Below are positions 29,232 through 39,381 of a stretch of DNA of 64,000 nt, one piece after another; within the stretch, counting starts at the first letter, position 1, and each line of letters opens with the position of its first letter. Both the position numbers and the translations under genes were made by a program. This DNA is from Planctomycetota bacterium (GTDB lineage Bacteria > Planctomycetota > UBA8108 > JACQVS01). The DNA lies in NCBI GenBank assembly GCA_028280485.1, contig JANQLS010000198.1, positions 1-64,000 on the forward strand, written 5' to 3'. The notes beneath the pieces are model-generated. The model saw nothing but the letters and a program-made list of their open reading frames with translations, was not told the DNA's origin and searched no databases.

Positions 29232-30368
29232 ATGAGAATCTTTCAAATCTTGGAGTCGAGTACCAGTCTTCTCGTAAAAGCCAACAAAACCTGGTACCGC
29301 AATCTTCACGAGCCCTTGGTGGAGCTCGGGCACGATGTTGTGTACATGCCGGCTGAAGAAGCTCGCGTGGCCATGATGAATCAAGACTCCGAGTTGAAAG
29401 CCGAATTCAGCGAGAAGCTATGGACCACCTTTAAAAAAGAACACGATAAAAAGCCATTCGATCTTTTCTTTGCCTATCTTTTTGATGGCATGGTTGAGCC
29501 TCGGGTGATCGACGATGTTCGCAACCTCGGTGTTCCTACCTGCAATTTTTCTTGTAACAACGCGCACCAATTTTATCTCGTCAAAGAACTTTCCCCTCAT
29601 TTTGACTACTGCCTTCACGCGGAACGCGATACGGGGGCAAAGTTTGAATCGATCGGGGCCAAGGGGCTTTGGTGGCCGATGGCCTCGAATCCCAAGTACT
29701 TCAAGCCAGAGGATCTCGAACGAACGATCGATGTTTCTTTCGTCGGAGATAACTACGGTCTAAGAACACGTTATGTGCGTTACTTGCTCGACAATGGAGT
29801 CGATATTCAAGTTTACGGACCGCGCTGGATGGCGGGAGCCCAAACTCCTCTCAAGGCCTTCCTGAAGCGTTACTACTTAATATTGAAAACCTTGGTGACT
29901 TTCTCTCCTCAAGAGAGAGCAAAGCTCAGTTGTGAGCTCGGGGAACATGACATTCGACGATTAGTCAGTAAAATTTACCCCAGTCATGTGAACCCTCCAG
30001 TGTCTGATGCAGAATTGATTTCTCTTTACAGTAAGAGCAAGATCACCTTGGGAATATTAGATGTTCACGACAATCATGATCCCAGTTTGGGAACTCTAAG
30101 GCATATTCACTTGAGAGAGTTTGAAGCGCCGATGAGTGGCGCGTTATACTGTACAGGCTATTCCGACGAGTTGGCGGAGTTGTTTGATCCCGAAAAGGAA
30201 TTGATCACCTATCACGATGAAGGGGAACTCGTTGAAAAGGTGAAATTCTATCTGAGTCATGAATCAGAAGCAGAAAAAATTCGTTTGGCGGGATATCAAC
30301 GGGCGTTGAACGATCATACCTATCAACGACGTTTTGAACAATTGTTCGAGGCGATCGGATTAAAGTGA
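29232..30368 (+). CDS. CgeB-like glycosyltransferase
   Basis: IDVSFVGDNYGLRTRYVRYLLDNGVDIQVYGPRW; HIHLREFEAPMSGALYCTGYSDELAELFDPEKELITY. Confidence 0.8.
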   Translation: MRIFQILESSTSLLVKANKTWYRNLHEPLVELGHDVVYMPAEEARVAMMNQDSELKAEFSEKLWTTFKKEHDKKPFDLFFAYLFDGMVEPRVIDDVRNLGVPTCNFSCNNAHQFYLVKELSPHFDYCLHAERDTGAKFESIGAKGLWWPMASNPKYFKPEDLERTIDVSFVGDNYGLRTRYVRYLLDNGVDIQVYGPRWMAGAQTPLKAFLKRYYLILKTLVTFSPQERAKLSCELGEHDIRRLVSKIYPSHVNPPVSDAELISLYSKSKITLGILDVHDNHDPSLGTLRHIHLREFEAPMSGALYCTGYSDELAELFDPEKELITYHDEGELVEKVKFYLSHESEAEKIRLAGYQRALNDHTYQRRFEQLFEAIGLK

Positions 30369-31318
30369 GTTCTTTGGCGATGAACGAAAAGTCGAATCCC
30401 AGTATCAGCGTGATCATGCCGATCTATAACGCTGAGGAATACTTGAAAGAATCTATAGAGAGTATTTTGAGTCAGAGTTTTAAAGACTTTGAATTCGTCA
30501 TCGTCAATGATGGTTCCGTAGATTCTTCAAAAACGATCGTAGAATCTTTTGATGACGATCGCATTCGATTTATAGATAGGCACCATGAGGGTTTCGCTAA
30601 AACTCTTAACGCAGCGATTAAAGCTTCTAAAGGGCGATATCTCGCGAGAATCGATTCCGATGATTTTGCTGAAGTGGATCGATTAAAACTTCAATTTGAG
30701 TTTATGGAACAAAATCCTGATGTAGGGATTTTAGGAGCCCAAGGGGTATTAGTCGATCCTGAAGGGAAGGTCGTCGGAGATTTAAAACGTCCGGTTTCTC
30801 AAGATTGTCTTTCGAAGTACATCGAATACGCTTGCCCGGTTATTCATTCCACGTACTTTGTGAGGAAAGAAGTTTATGAAGCTTTAGAGGGCTATCGAGA
30901 CATCCCTCCAGTAGAAGATTACGACCTCCTCTTTCGCGCTTCTGAGTTGGGTTACAAAATTCAAAACCTCCCCGATCAGTTGGTACAGTACCGCATTAAT
31001 CCCACTGGGATGACGCTTAAAAACCTTCAACGATCGATTTACTTCACATTGAAGGTCCAAAAGATGCATCGCTTGAGAACGAATAACCAAGCCGATGACA
31101 GTGCTATCCTCAACGAACTTCAAAATTACAATCGTGATGTGGGTGGTTGGTTTCTCACCGTCTACAAACTGAGGAAGGTGTTTTTAAATAGTCGAGCTAA
31201 ACTGGGAAAGCCCGTGGGTTACATCATGACAGGATTTGCGGCCCTCAGTACTCTTTTACATGTTCATCTTTTTATCAATGGAGTTAACGGCATTCTCGCC
31301 AAGAGATATTGTCGTTAA
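30365..31318 (+). CDS. Glycosyltransferase family 2
   Basis: PSISVIMPIYNAEEYLKESIESILSQSFKDFEFVIVNDGSVDSS; LARIDSDD. Confidence 0.94.
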   Translation: MSSLAMNEKSNPSISVIMPIYNAEEYLKESIESILSQSFKDFEFVIVNDGSVDSSKTIVESFDDDRIRFIDRHHEGFAKTLNAAIKASKGRYLARIDSDDFAEVDRLKLQFEFMEQNPDVGILGAQGVLVDPEGKVVGDLKRPVSQDCLSKYIEYACPVIHSTYFVRKEVYEALEGYRDIPPVEDYDLLFRASELGYKIQNLPDQLVQYRINPTGMTLKNLQRSIYFTLKVQKMHRLRTNNQADDSAILNELQNYNRDVGGWFLTVYKLRKVFLNSRAKLGKPVGYIMTGFAALSTLLHVHLFINGVNGILAKRYCR

Positions 31319-31336
31319 AAGCTGGGAAACTCTAGA

Positions 31337-32419
31337 TTGAAGATCTTATTTTTACGTCCCCAAGTTGAGCTCGGGGGAGTTTCTCGTCACATGCTCTCCC
31401 TTAAAGATGATCTCGATCGATTAGGGCATGAAGTCATCATGGGAGCCGGTGGGGGTGAATGGTTTTCGATATTCAGTCCGTCTCAAGTCTTTCCACTCTT
31501 CCCTTCAACTCCACTTAATTTTATAAAATCGATCTACCAAATACGGCGGTTTGTAAAGGAGAACAACATCGATGTCATCCACAGTCACCACCGATTCTCG
31601 ACGATGGTGGCAAAGGGAGTTTCAACTCTCAGTGGAATTCCTTCTACTTCTACGGTTCATGAATTTAAGACAAACTGGAAAAAAATCGCTTCTCTTTGGA
31701 TTCCTCAACGATTTTTTTGCGTGAGCGAAGCACTGAAGACTCATATGGAATCTCACTACGGAGTGGCAGGCTCCGCTTCTCAAGCTCTGCAATTACTACC
31801 CGATTATTTAAATAAAGAGCCTCAGGGTGAGGTTCCCGAAGAGCTTCTCGATCTTCAAGATTTACCGAAGATTGCCTTCGTGGGACGACTCTCTCCTGAA
31901 AAAGGGGCTCCTGTTTTGATCGATGCCATGCCCGATATTTTGAAAGAGACCCCTGAGCTAAAAGCCTTATTCGTGGGTGAAGGAGAGCAACGTGAGGAAT
32001 TAGAGAGCCAGGTCCAACGTTTGGGGCTGAAGTCGAAGATCCTGTTTTTAGGTGCCCGTGATAATGTGCGTAAAATCCTTCAAAATGTCGATCTTTTAGT
32101 GGCGCCGTCAGTTGAAGAAGCCTATGGGTTGGTGGCATTGGAGGCGATGTCGGTAGGCTGCCCGGTCGTCGCAAGTCGGGTGGGGGGATTGGTAGAAGTT
32201 GTTCAGGATGGGGAAACAGGAGTTCTCGTTCCCCCCAACGATTCAAAATTATTAGCTGAAAATATTACGAATTTACTTCAAAATCCCCAGCAATTAGGTT
32301 TTTTTAGTAAAAACGCAAAGGATTACATACGAGGGCATTTACACGATGCTTCTCAGGGTAAAGCTCCCTCAGAGGCTGCGCTATTAGTTGAAAAACTCTA
32401 CAAAGAACTGACGAAGTAA
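31337..32419 (+). CDS. Glycosyltransferase family 4
   Basis: GGVSRHMLSLKDDL; IAFVGRLSPEKGAPVLIDAM; APSVEEAYGLVALEAMSVGCPVVASRVGGLVEVV. Confidence 0.95.
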   Translation: MKILFLRPQVELGGVSRHMLSLKDDLDRLGHEVIMGAGGGEWFSIFSPSQVFPLFPSTPLNFIKSIYQIRRFVKENNIDVIHSHHRFSTMVAKGVSTLSGIPSTSTVHEFKTNWKKIASLWIPQRFFCVSEALKTHMESHYGVAGSASQALQLLPDYLNKEPQGEVPEELLDLQDLPKIAFVGRLSPEKGAPVLIDAMPDILKETPELKALFVGEGEQREELESQVQRLGLKSKILFLGARDNVRKILQNVDLLVAPSVEEAYGLVALEAMSVGCPVVASRVGGLVEVVQDGETGVLVPPNDSKLLAENITNLLQNPQQLGFFSKNAKDYIRGHLHDASQGKAPSEAALLVEKLYKELTK

Positions 32420-32450
32420 GAGTAAAGAATTGACGGAAGTGAATTGAGAC

Positions 32451-33305
32451 GTGGTTACGAAGGTTGAAGAGAATGAGCCCTTCAATAAAATCTCATTGTT
32501 GGGAACTCAGATTCATAAAATCACTGTACCTGAATTATTAGGGTGGATGGAATCGACCATCGATTCTGATCGACGGGCACGGATCAACTACGTCAATGCT
32601 CAAGCTCTTAATCTCGCCTACAAGATTCCTTGGTTCCAAAAGGACCTCAATCAGAATGACATCATCTTTTGTGATGGATTCGGAGTGAAGTGGGGAGCTA
32701 AGTTGGTGGGTGAATCTTTACCAAGCCGTCTTACCCCTCCTGATTGGATCGATCAACTCATCGACCTTTCTCATAAAAAAAGCCTTCGCCTCTTTTTTCT
32801 CGGAGGAAAGCACGGAGTGGCCGAAAAAGCCCGCGCTAAGTTGCTCCAACATTTTTCTGAACCGATTGCCTTCGAGACGCATCACGGTTATTTCGATAAG
32901 TCGATTGATAGCGCCGAAAACAAAGAGGTGATTCAAAAGATCAACGAATTCAAGCCGCACATCCTCTTGGTGGGTTTTGGCATGCCCATTCAGGAAAAAT
33001 GGCTCAGCGAAAATTGGGATCAATTGAATGCTAATATCGGTTTTCCCGTGGGCGCGATGATGGATTTCATCGCTGGCGAGGTGAGGCGTGGTCCTCGTTG
33101 GATGACGGATTCGGGTTTCGAGTGGCTTTCAAGACTCATCATCGAGCCCAGAAGATTGTGGAAGCGTTATTTGGTGGGAAACCCTTTGTTTATAATGCGG
33201 GTCTTGAAGCAACGAATTAAAACAGATCCTTCAGGCAAGATTTCGAATGAACAGCAGGAATTCTCTCCTCGAGAAGAACCCACACAATCAGCCGAGAAGG
33301 TTTAG
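32451..33305 (+). CDS. WecB/TagA/CpsF family glycosyltransferase (GT26)
   Basis: INYVNAQALNLAYK; DGFGVKWGAKLVG; RLFFLGGKHGVAEKA; LVGFGMPIQEKW; GTG start. Confidence 0.92.
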   Translation: MVTKVEENEPFNKISLLGTQIHKITVPELLGWMESTIDSDRRARINYVNAQALNLAYKIPWFQKDLNQNDIIFCDGFGVKWGAKLVGESLPSRLTPPDWIDQLIDLSHKKSLRLFFLGGKHGVAEKARAKLLQHFSEPIAFETHHGYFDKSIDSAENKEVIQKINEFKPHILLVGFGMPIQEKWLSENWDQLNANIGFPVGAMMDFIAGEVRRGPRWMTDSGFEWLSRLIIEPRRLWKRYLVGNPLFIMRVLKQRIKTDPSGKISNEQQEFSPREEPTQSAEKV

Positions 33306-34805
33306 TTTTTTAGATCTTATATAAATCGCAATGGCGCTGAGGCAGTAGAGGCAACCTATAACGCCTAATTTTCCCGTCGCATCCCAAAGAGCATGAGTCG
33401 CTGACCATTGAATCTTTTCGAGAAAGAACATCGCGATTCCTGATATCAAAATGATCGGGATCGCCCAGAAATGTTTCTTCTTGAATCCTTGTTCAAAATG
33501 TCGACTCATCGCGACGTGCATCATGATCACGTAGATCCCTGCAGCGGCCATCAAGCCGTAAATGATTCCGTTTTCAGTCTGATCAGGAATCAGATAAGAA
33601 GCACTGAAGATACTCAGCGCGAGAATAAAGACTCCCAAAATTTGAGGCGGAAGTAGGGTTTTCGTTTTCATACTCGTATGTGCGGCTAAAGCATAAACAT
33701 TCCCTAATACGCGACAGAGTTCGATCACCGCGCCGATTACTACAAAACGATGGGCGTTTTCATGGTACTGCTCATCCACCAAAACCAAAGTCAGGGGCTT
33801 AGCTAATAGGGCGATCATCAAAGTCGTTAAGCACGATAGCGGCACCATGGCAGAAACATAGTTTTGCCAAGTTTGAATATTCTCTTGAGACTCAGCATTG
33901 CTGATTTTTTTATAAAAAATGGGGTAGTAGAACTGATGCACAAAGTTTTCGAAGGCATTCATGATACCCGCGCTCACTGTGTATCCAGCTGCGAAGAATC
34001 CTAAGAACGCGAGCGAAACCCATTCACTAAGGAGAAATCGATACGATTGAAATTGAGTCCAATTCAATCCTACAGCTAATGCTAATGGAAGAACAAAGAT
34101 CAGTACGGGTTTGAGGTTCTTTTTATTGATGTCAGAAAAATGTTCTCTCTTGATGGGGGAAGCGATCTTTATAAGAAAGAACAAACCTAAAACACTTCCG
34201 ATCGCCATTCCAAGTTGTAGTCCCAGGAACCACCACTCCGCTTTGTGATTGTCCTTGGTAAACCACCAGGCAAGAAATAAACCCGACCATAAAGTGATCA
34301 AGGTTAAGATCGACCAAGCGATGCGATGTCCCAGCATATTGAAGCTGGGAATGAGGGTTTGATTGATCGTGGTAAAGAGGATGCTGAGAAAGACCAAGCC
34401 TCCAATCCAAAGAGGATTAAGTTTCCAGTCGAGCTTAAATAGGGCGTCGGCAGCGATGGCTAATGCGGCGCTCACAAAACAAATAGGTAATAAGTAAGCC
34501 AAGCCGATCAATAAGCGTGAAGCTAGGATCTTATTCTCATGCCAGGAATGTAGCTTGCGATTGATATACATTCCGATGGGGCTGATAAAGATGAGAGCGA
34601 GGAGCATGACTCCCACCGTCAACATATTTAGAGTCCCGAATTCTTCGGGCTCTAAAAAATGTGTCGCGAGTCTCAGCGCCACCAAGGAGGTGACCATCTG
34701 AGCTATGCGACTGATAAGGACGATGATCAAGTCAAGCATCGGCGAGAATACGCTGGCTGAGGGTGTCGACGTAGGCTTCAGTACTGAAGGACTTCGCCTT
34801 CTCAC
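33288..34805 (-). CDS. Oligosaccharide flippase (Wzx/MATE-like)
   Basis: About 12-14 TM segments; flippase N-terminus. True start probably Met at 34739 (MLDLIIVLISRIAQ), which reduces overlap with the upstream gene. Confidence 0.8.
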   Translation of the reverse strand: MRRRSPSVLKPTSTPSASVFSPMLDLIIVLISRIAQMVTSLVALRLATHFLEPEEFGTLNMLTVGVMLLALIFISPIGMYINRKLHSWHENKILASRLLIGLAYLLPICFVSAALAIAADALFKLDWKLNPLWIGGLVFLSILFTTINQTLIPSFNMLGHRIAWSILTLITLWSGLFLAWWFTKDNHKAEWWFLGLQLGMAIGSVLGLFFLIKIASPIKREHFSDINKKNLKPVLIFVLPLALAVGLNWTQFQSYRFLLSEWVSLAFLGFFAAGYTVSAGIMNAFENFVHQFYYPIFYKKISNAESQENIQTWQNYVSAMVPLSCLTTLMIALLAKPLTLVLVDEQYHENAHRFVVIGAVIELCRVLGNVYALAAHTSMKTKTLLPPQILGVFILALSIFSASYLIPDQTENGIIYGLMAAAGIYVIMMHVAMSRHFEQGFKKKHFWAIPIILISGIAMFFLEKIQWSATHALWDATGKLGVIGCLYCLSAIAIYIRSKKLNLLG

Positions 34806-35745
34806 TTTTTAAGTACTGTATAGCGTTTTCTCGGTAATTTATCAGGTCAGCTTCAGAGAATTGACTCAGGTGTTCATAAAGGGTGTCAAAACTTTTAAAT
34901 TCACGAAAATCGATAAAGCAATCTTTATCGACATGGGATTCGATGTTCGGTGCTCCCCAGTAGACCGGAATAGAGCCCGAGGCCAAACAATCAAAGATTT
35001 TCTCTGTGATGTATCCGGGAATCGAGTGAGCATTTTCAAAGCAAATGGAGAATTTATACTGCTTTAAGATCGCATCTTTGTTTTCGATTGCTCCTCGGTA
35101 GGAAGAGTAGTGAACCTTTTCTCGACTCTTGAATATCCTACTTAAAAGAGTTATCGGTATGTGCACAACCGGCCGATCCCATCCCATGCCGTAAAAATGA
35201 AAGTCCTCGGGGTGGTGATTTTCAAACCAGCGGATCGCTTCAATTCTTTTAGAATAAAGTTCAAAGGGGTGCCTGGCTAATTTGTTCCCTGCAATGAGTG
35301 TGGCAAAGTGCGGGCGTGTTCCTTGAGCTTCGGGTAAGGAACTCAAGGATTGGGGGAAATTGAGTTTGAGGTAACGATCCCCATCGACGAACTCATCGTG
35401 CCAAGTGAAGATCGCAGTATACTCACCGTGTTCGGGGAGGATCCAATTTTTCGGCTTAACGACTTCACACTCTTGAATCAATAGGTAGGTCTTACAGTTT
35501 CCGTACCAAGGCCCGAGTGCTTTTTTAGGTCCCCTTGAAGGGCGATCTAGAAAGATGATTGCAGAAGGAGTTTCCCCCTGGGATTTATAGAGGTCATAAC
35601 TGTGAACTTCCCAACCCTCTTTTTGAAATCGTTCTTTTAATGCCCTAAAGGGAGCTAAGCAGTCATCCCGATTCAAATACGAGCTGCTGTTAAAGATTTC
35701 ATCCTGTTGGTAGGGTTGATCGCACCAGAGGGCTAACTTAGACAC
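34732..35745 (-). CDS. Glycosyltransferase family 10 (alpha-fucosyltransferase-like)
   Basis: FSICFENAHSIPGYITEKIFDCLASGSIPVYWGAPNIESHVDKDCFIDFREF is the GT10 donor-binding signature. Confidence 0.9.
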   Translation of the reverse strand: MSKLALWCDQPYQQDEIFNSSSYLNRDDCLAPFRALKERFQKEGWEVHSYDLYKSQGETPSAIIFLDRPSRGPKKALGPWYGNCKTYLLIQECEVVKPKNWILPEHGEYTAIFTWHDEFVDGDRYLKLNFPQSLSSLPEAQGTRPHFATLIAGNKLARHPFELYSKRIEAIRWFENHHPEDFHFYGMGWDRPVVHIPITLLSRIFKSREKVHYSSYRGAIENKDAILKQYKFSICFENAHSIPGYITEKIFDCLASGSIPVYWGAPNIESHVDKDCFIDFREFKSFDTLYEHLSQFSEADLINYRENAIQYLKSEKAKSFSTEAYVDTLSQRILADA

Positions 35746-35758
35746 AAATGGATCTGGC

Positions 35759-36940
35759 TTAGCTAAGAGTTTTCGATTGGATCACATCCGAAAGCATATC
35801 AATTTGTGAGATGATCGGTTCGTGTCCATTCCCAATAAAGAAGCCCTGAGTGTGAACCTGATCGGCAGCCTCGAGGGTTCCTGAGATTTCGTAGTCATAA
35901 AATTGAATTGCCGGATGGCGGGTAAAATTTCCCGCAACGATGGGGCGACATTCGATTCCGGCTTCAGTGAGACAATCGATGACATCCGATCTTTGAAGAG
36001 GGGCATCGGGTTTTACGATCATCGAAAATCCGAACCAAGACGGATCGCCGATGGGCTTTTGAATAAAGAAGTGTTCGTGGTCACTGAATCGAGATTGGAA
36101 ATGCGCTGCGTTCTTCCTTCTTTCTTCAACGAAGTGGGGAAGCTTTTTAAGTTGCTCGATCCCGATAGCACCACTTAGTTCCAAGGGTCTCAAGTTGTAT
36201 CCTGGAACGAGGAAGTGAAAGGACTCTTCAAACGGATTCGAAGAAAGAGGTCCCACCTGGTTTTCTTTAGGTAGATCTCGTGTCCAACCGTGTGCTCGGA
36301 TCGCCAGGGCTAAATGGTAGTATTCTTCATCGTCGGTAACGATGAAGCCGCCTTCCATGGTGGAAATATGGTGACTGAAGAAACAGCTGAAAGTTCCGAT
36401 GTCTCCGAATGTACCGGCATACTTCCCATTCAATTGTGCTCCCATCGATTCACAGTTGTCTTCAACGAGGGTGATATCACGACCACCCACGAGCTGCTGA
36501 ATTCTCCCGTAATCGTTGGGATTCCCGAGAAGGTTAACGGCGACAATCAACTTCGTTTGATCATCGATCGCTTCTTCTAACTTATTTAGATCATAATTGA
36601 GGGTGTGGATGTCAACATCGACAAACTTCAACTTCAAGCCGTACTGTTGAAGTGGAGCGTAAGTGGTCGACCAAGACACCGCGGGGACGATGACTTGATC
36701 GCCACGCTTGAGGGGATTTTCTTTTCGGGTCACTAAGATCGCGATCGCCAAAAGATTCGCAGAGGAACCCGAATTCACCATCACGGCGTAACGAGAGCCA
36801 AAGAATTCGGCGAACTGCTTTTCGAATTCTTTGACGTGAGGTCCCATCGTGAAGCGATTGCTGTCGATGACCTTTTGGATTGCTTCTAGCTCTTTATCAT
36901 CCCAGCTCGATATTGCTAGGGGATACTTGATCTCAGGCAT
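35759..36940 (-). CDS. colD: ColD-like GDP-4-keto-6-deoxy-D-mannose 3-dehydratase (DegT/DnrJ/EryC1 fold, His in place of PLP-Lys)
   Basis: GTFSCFFSHHISTMEGGFIVTDDEEYYHLALAIRAHGWTRDLPKEN; GIECRPIVAGNF; Lys of the aminotransferase motif replaced by His. Confidence 0.82.
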   Translation of the reverse strand: MPEIKYPLAISSWDDKELEAIQKVIDSNRFTMGPHVKEFEKQFAEFFGSRYAVMVNSGSSANLLAIAILVTRKENPLKRGDQVIVPAVSWSTTYAPLQQYGLKLKFVDVDIHTLNYDLNKLEEAIDDQTKLIVAVNLLGNPNDYGRIQQLVGGRDITLVEDNCESMGAQLNGKYAGTFGDIGTFSCFFSHHISTMEGGFIVTDDEEYYHLALAIRAHGWTRDLPKENQVGPLSSNPFEESFHFLVPGYNLRPLELSGAIGIEQLKKLPHFVEERRKNAAHFQSRFSDHEHFFIQKPIGDPSWFGFSMIVKPDAPLQRSDVIDCLTEAGIECRPIVAGNFTRHPAIQFYDYEISGTLEAADQVHTQGFFIGNGHEPIISQIDMLSDVIQSKTLS

Positions 36941-37865
36941 GTTGATTCTGGCTCATGAAAAAATCGTAGGTCTTTTGAATTCCATCGGCTAACGAAGTCG
37001 GAGCCACCCAGCCCCAAGATTTGAGTTTCTCCGTTGAAATTAACTTTCGTTTCATCCCAACTGGCTTGTCTAAAAGATGTTTGAACTTACCTTTATAGCC
37101 GAGCACCTTGGATATTTCTTCGTAATATTCGTTGATCGAATAATCGAAGCCCAAACCCACGTTCAAAAGGTCAGGAAGATGATTAAACCGGTTTGGATCC
37201 AAGGCGTGGTGAATACAATCGGCTAAGTCTCCCGCGTACATGAATTCCCTTCTCACAGTTCCATCTCCCCAGATTTCAACTTCTGGAGATTCGTTTTGAA
37301 CCGCATCATGAACTTTGCGAATCGCCGAAGGGATCATGTGTGAATTCTTCGGATTGAAGCTATCCCAACGCCCGTAGAGATTGCAGGGGATGAGAGTCTT
37401 ATAATCGAACTGCGCATCTTCTTTTTTAACGAAGCTGCAAAGCCGGGCAGTGCTGATCTTGGCTAATGCGTAACCTTCATTGGTGGGTTCCAACGGTCCG
37501 CTTAAAACTTCTTCTTCACGTAGTGCTTCTTCATGATCTTTGGGGTACATGCAAGAGCTTCCTAAGTTGAGGAAGCGGGGTACTCCAGCATCGCGTGCTC
37601 CCAAAACTAAGTTGCGCCCCATGTCCATGTTCATGACGAAGAAGTTCACGGGTTCCCGAATGTTGGCCTGGATTCCACCCACCTTTCCGGCGGCGTGGAT
37701 GATGATGTCGGGTTGGCACTCTCGAATGAAGTTACTTGTAGATTCCCAATCACACAAATCTAAATCTTTATGTGAAGGATGAAACCATTCGTGCTGAGTT
37801 GCATGAGGGTGTTCTAAAATATTCCGGCCGACCAAGCCAGATCCACCCGTAAGAAAGATTTTCAC
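36933..37865 (-). CDS. NDP-sugar epimerase/reductase, GDP-L-fucose synthase (Fcl) or GDP-L-colitose synthase (ColC)-like
   Basis: FLTGGSGLVGRNILEH; AAGKVGGI; NLGSSCMYP; GPLEPTNEGYALAKI; IPCNLYGRWDSFNPKNSHMIPSAIRKV. Confidence 0.88.
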   Translation of the reverse strand: MKIFLTGGSGLVGRNILEHPHATQHEWFHPSHKDLDLCDWESTSNFIRECQPDIIIHAAGKVGGIQANIREPVNFFVMNMDMGRNLVLGARDAGVPRFLNLGSSCMYPKDHEEALREEEVLSGPLEPTNEGYALAKISTARLCSFVKKEDAQFDYKTLIPCNLYGRWDSFNPKNSHMIPSAIRKVHDAVQNESPEVEIWGDGTVRREFMYAGDLADCIHHALDPNRFNHLPDLLNVGLGFDYSINEYYEEISKVLGYKGKFKHLLDKPVGMKRKLISTEKLKSWGWVAPTSLADGIQKTYDFFMSQNQHA

Positions 37866-37900
37866 GATTCTTATCTATTGATTAAAGAGAACGATATTCA

Positions 37901-38986
37901 CTACGCGTTCGTCGTGATGTCTTGTTGCGCGATCTCGAGATCTTTTTGAACCATCTCAGAAACTAAACCAGCGAGGTCGGTCTGTGGTTCCCAGTTCAGT
38001 TCTTCCCTCGCTTTGGAGGCATCCCCGACGAGTAAATTCACTTCAGCGGGACGGTAGTAACGTGGATCCACTTGAATGATCTCTTGACCCGGTTCCACGC
38101 GAAAATTTTGATTCTCGCAACTCTCTACGACTCCACGTTCTTCACTTCCCTCGCCGACAAAATTGAGTTCGATTCCTAATTCTTGGAAGGAGAGTCGAAC
38201 AAAATCTCGAACAGTAGTGGTGATTCCGGTCGCGATGACAAAATCTCCAGGGGTGTCGTGCTGAAGGATTCGCCACATAGCTTCAACGTAATCTCTGGCG
38301 TGCCCCCAATCTCGACAAGCTTCTAAATTCCCAAGATACAGTTTGTCTTGAAGACCCAATGCGATTCTTGCAGCCGCGCGAGTGATCTTGCGAGTCACAA
38401 AGGTTTCTCCTCGCATGGGGCTTTCGTGATTAAACAAAATACCGTTGCTTGCAAACATGCCGTAGGCTTCACGGTAATTGACGGTGATCCAATAAGCATA
38501 AAGTTTAGCGACACCGTAAGGGCTTCTGGGATAAAAGGGAGTTGACTCGCGTTGAGGGGTCTCTTGAACTTTACCGTAAAGCTCAGATGTGGAGGCTTGG
38601 TAGACTCTCGTCTTATCGATGAGGCCAAGTAAGCGAACGGCATCTAAAATTCTTAAGGGACCCAAGGCATCAGTATTCGCGGTGTACTCAGGAGTTTCAA
38701 AACTCACTTGCACGTGGCTTTGAGCGGCGAGGTTGTAGATTTCGTCGGGTTGTACTTCTTGAATGATGCGAATCAAGTTTGTGGAATCGGTCATATCTCC
38801 GTAATGGAGAATCAGTCTCACTTCTGATTCGTGAGGATCTTGAAAGAGGGGGTCGATTCTCTGGGTATTAAACATCGAACTGCGACGTTTGATACCATGT
38901 ACCTCATAACCTTTATCAAGTAAAAGTTGGGCTAGGTACGCACCGTCTTGTCCTGTGATACCTGTGATCAGAGCTTTCTTGCTCAT
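37901..38986 (-). CDS. gmd: GDP-mannose 4,6-dehydratase
   Basis: [82 protein letters not shown]. Confidence 0.97.
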   Translation of the reverse strand: MSKKALITGITGQDGAYLAQLLLDKGYEVHGIKRRSSMFNTQRIDPLFQDPHESEVRLILHYGDMTDSTNLIRIIQEVQPDEIYNLAAQSHVQVSFETPEYTANTDALGPLRILDAVRLLGLIDKTRVYQASTSELYGKVQETPQRESTPFYPRSPYGVAKLYAYWITVNYREAYGMFASNGILFNHESPMRGETFVTRKITRAAARIALGLQDKLYLGNLEACRDWGHARDYVEAMWRILQHDTPGDFVIATGITTTVRDFVRLSFQELGIELNFVGEGSEERGVVESCENQNFRVEPGQEIIQVDPRYYRPAEVNLLVGDASKAREELNWEPQTDLAGLVSEMVQKDLEIAQQDITTNA

Positions 38987-39381
38987 GGATCTTTCCTGTA
39001 AATTTTCATGTACTTCAGTTGCTGCTATGAATCCTGGTGACCATTGAGGCAGATTATACTTGGGAAACAGGAAAACTCCAGGGCGATAGAAGGTCTTTCA
39101 CAAAGTCTGAGACACTTTAGGCCTTAAGAATCTTGGTTAAGGCGATTGCTTCTCCTGAAATATTGAATTTTCAGGGGGATTTAGTAGCAAGTCGAAGCGT
39201 AAACGAGGGTGAAAAAATAAGTTGGCATTGAAGTTCTTTCATAGCGGGATGGATTCAATTCTACCTTACGTGGAATTCAAGTTGTTTGAGGTCCATTTAA
39301 CGATTCAGCTCCTCGCTCACGCTTCGGGTTAGTTAATATTAAATGAGCGATGGGGTTAAGTTTTAGGAAGAATTAAAAGGA

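Noticed and set aside
31665-32246. 193-aa minus-strand ORF opposite the GT4 gene
   Set aside because: Pro/Arg/Leu-rich shadow ORF; the plus-strand frame has clear GT4 motifs.
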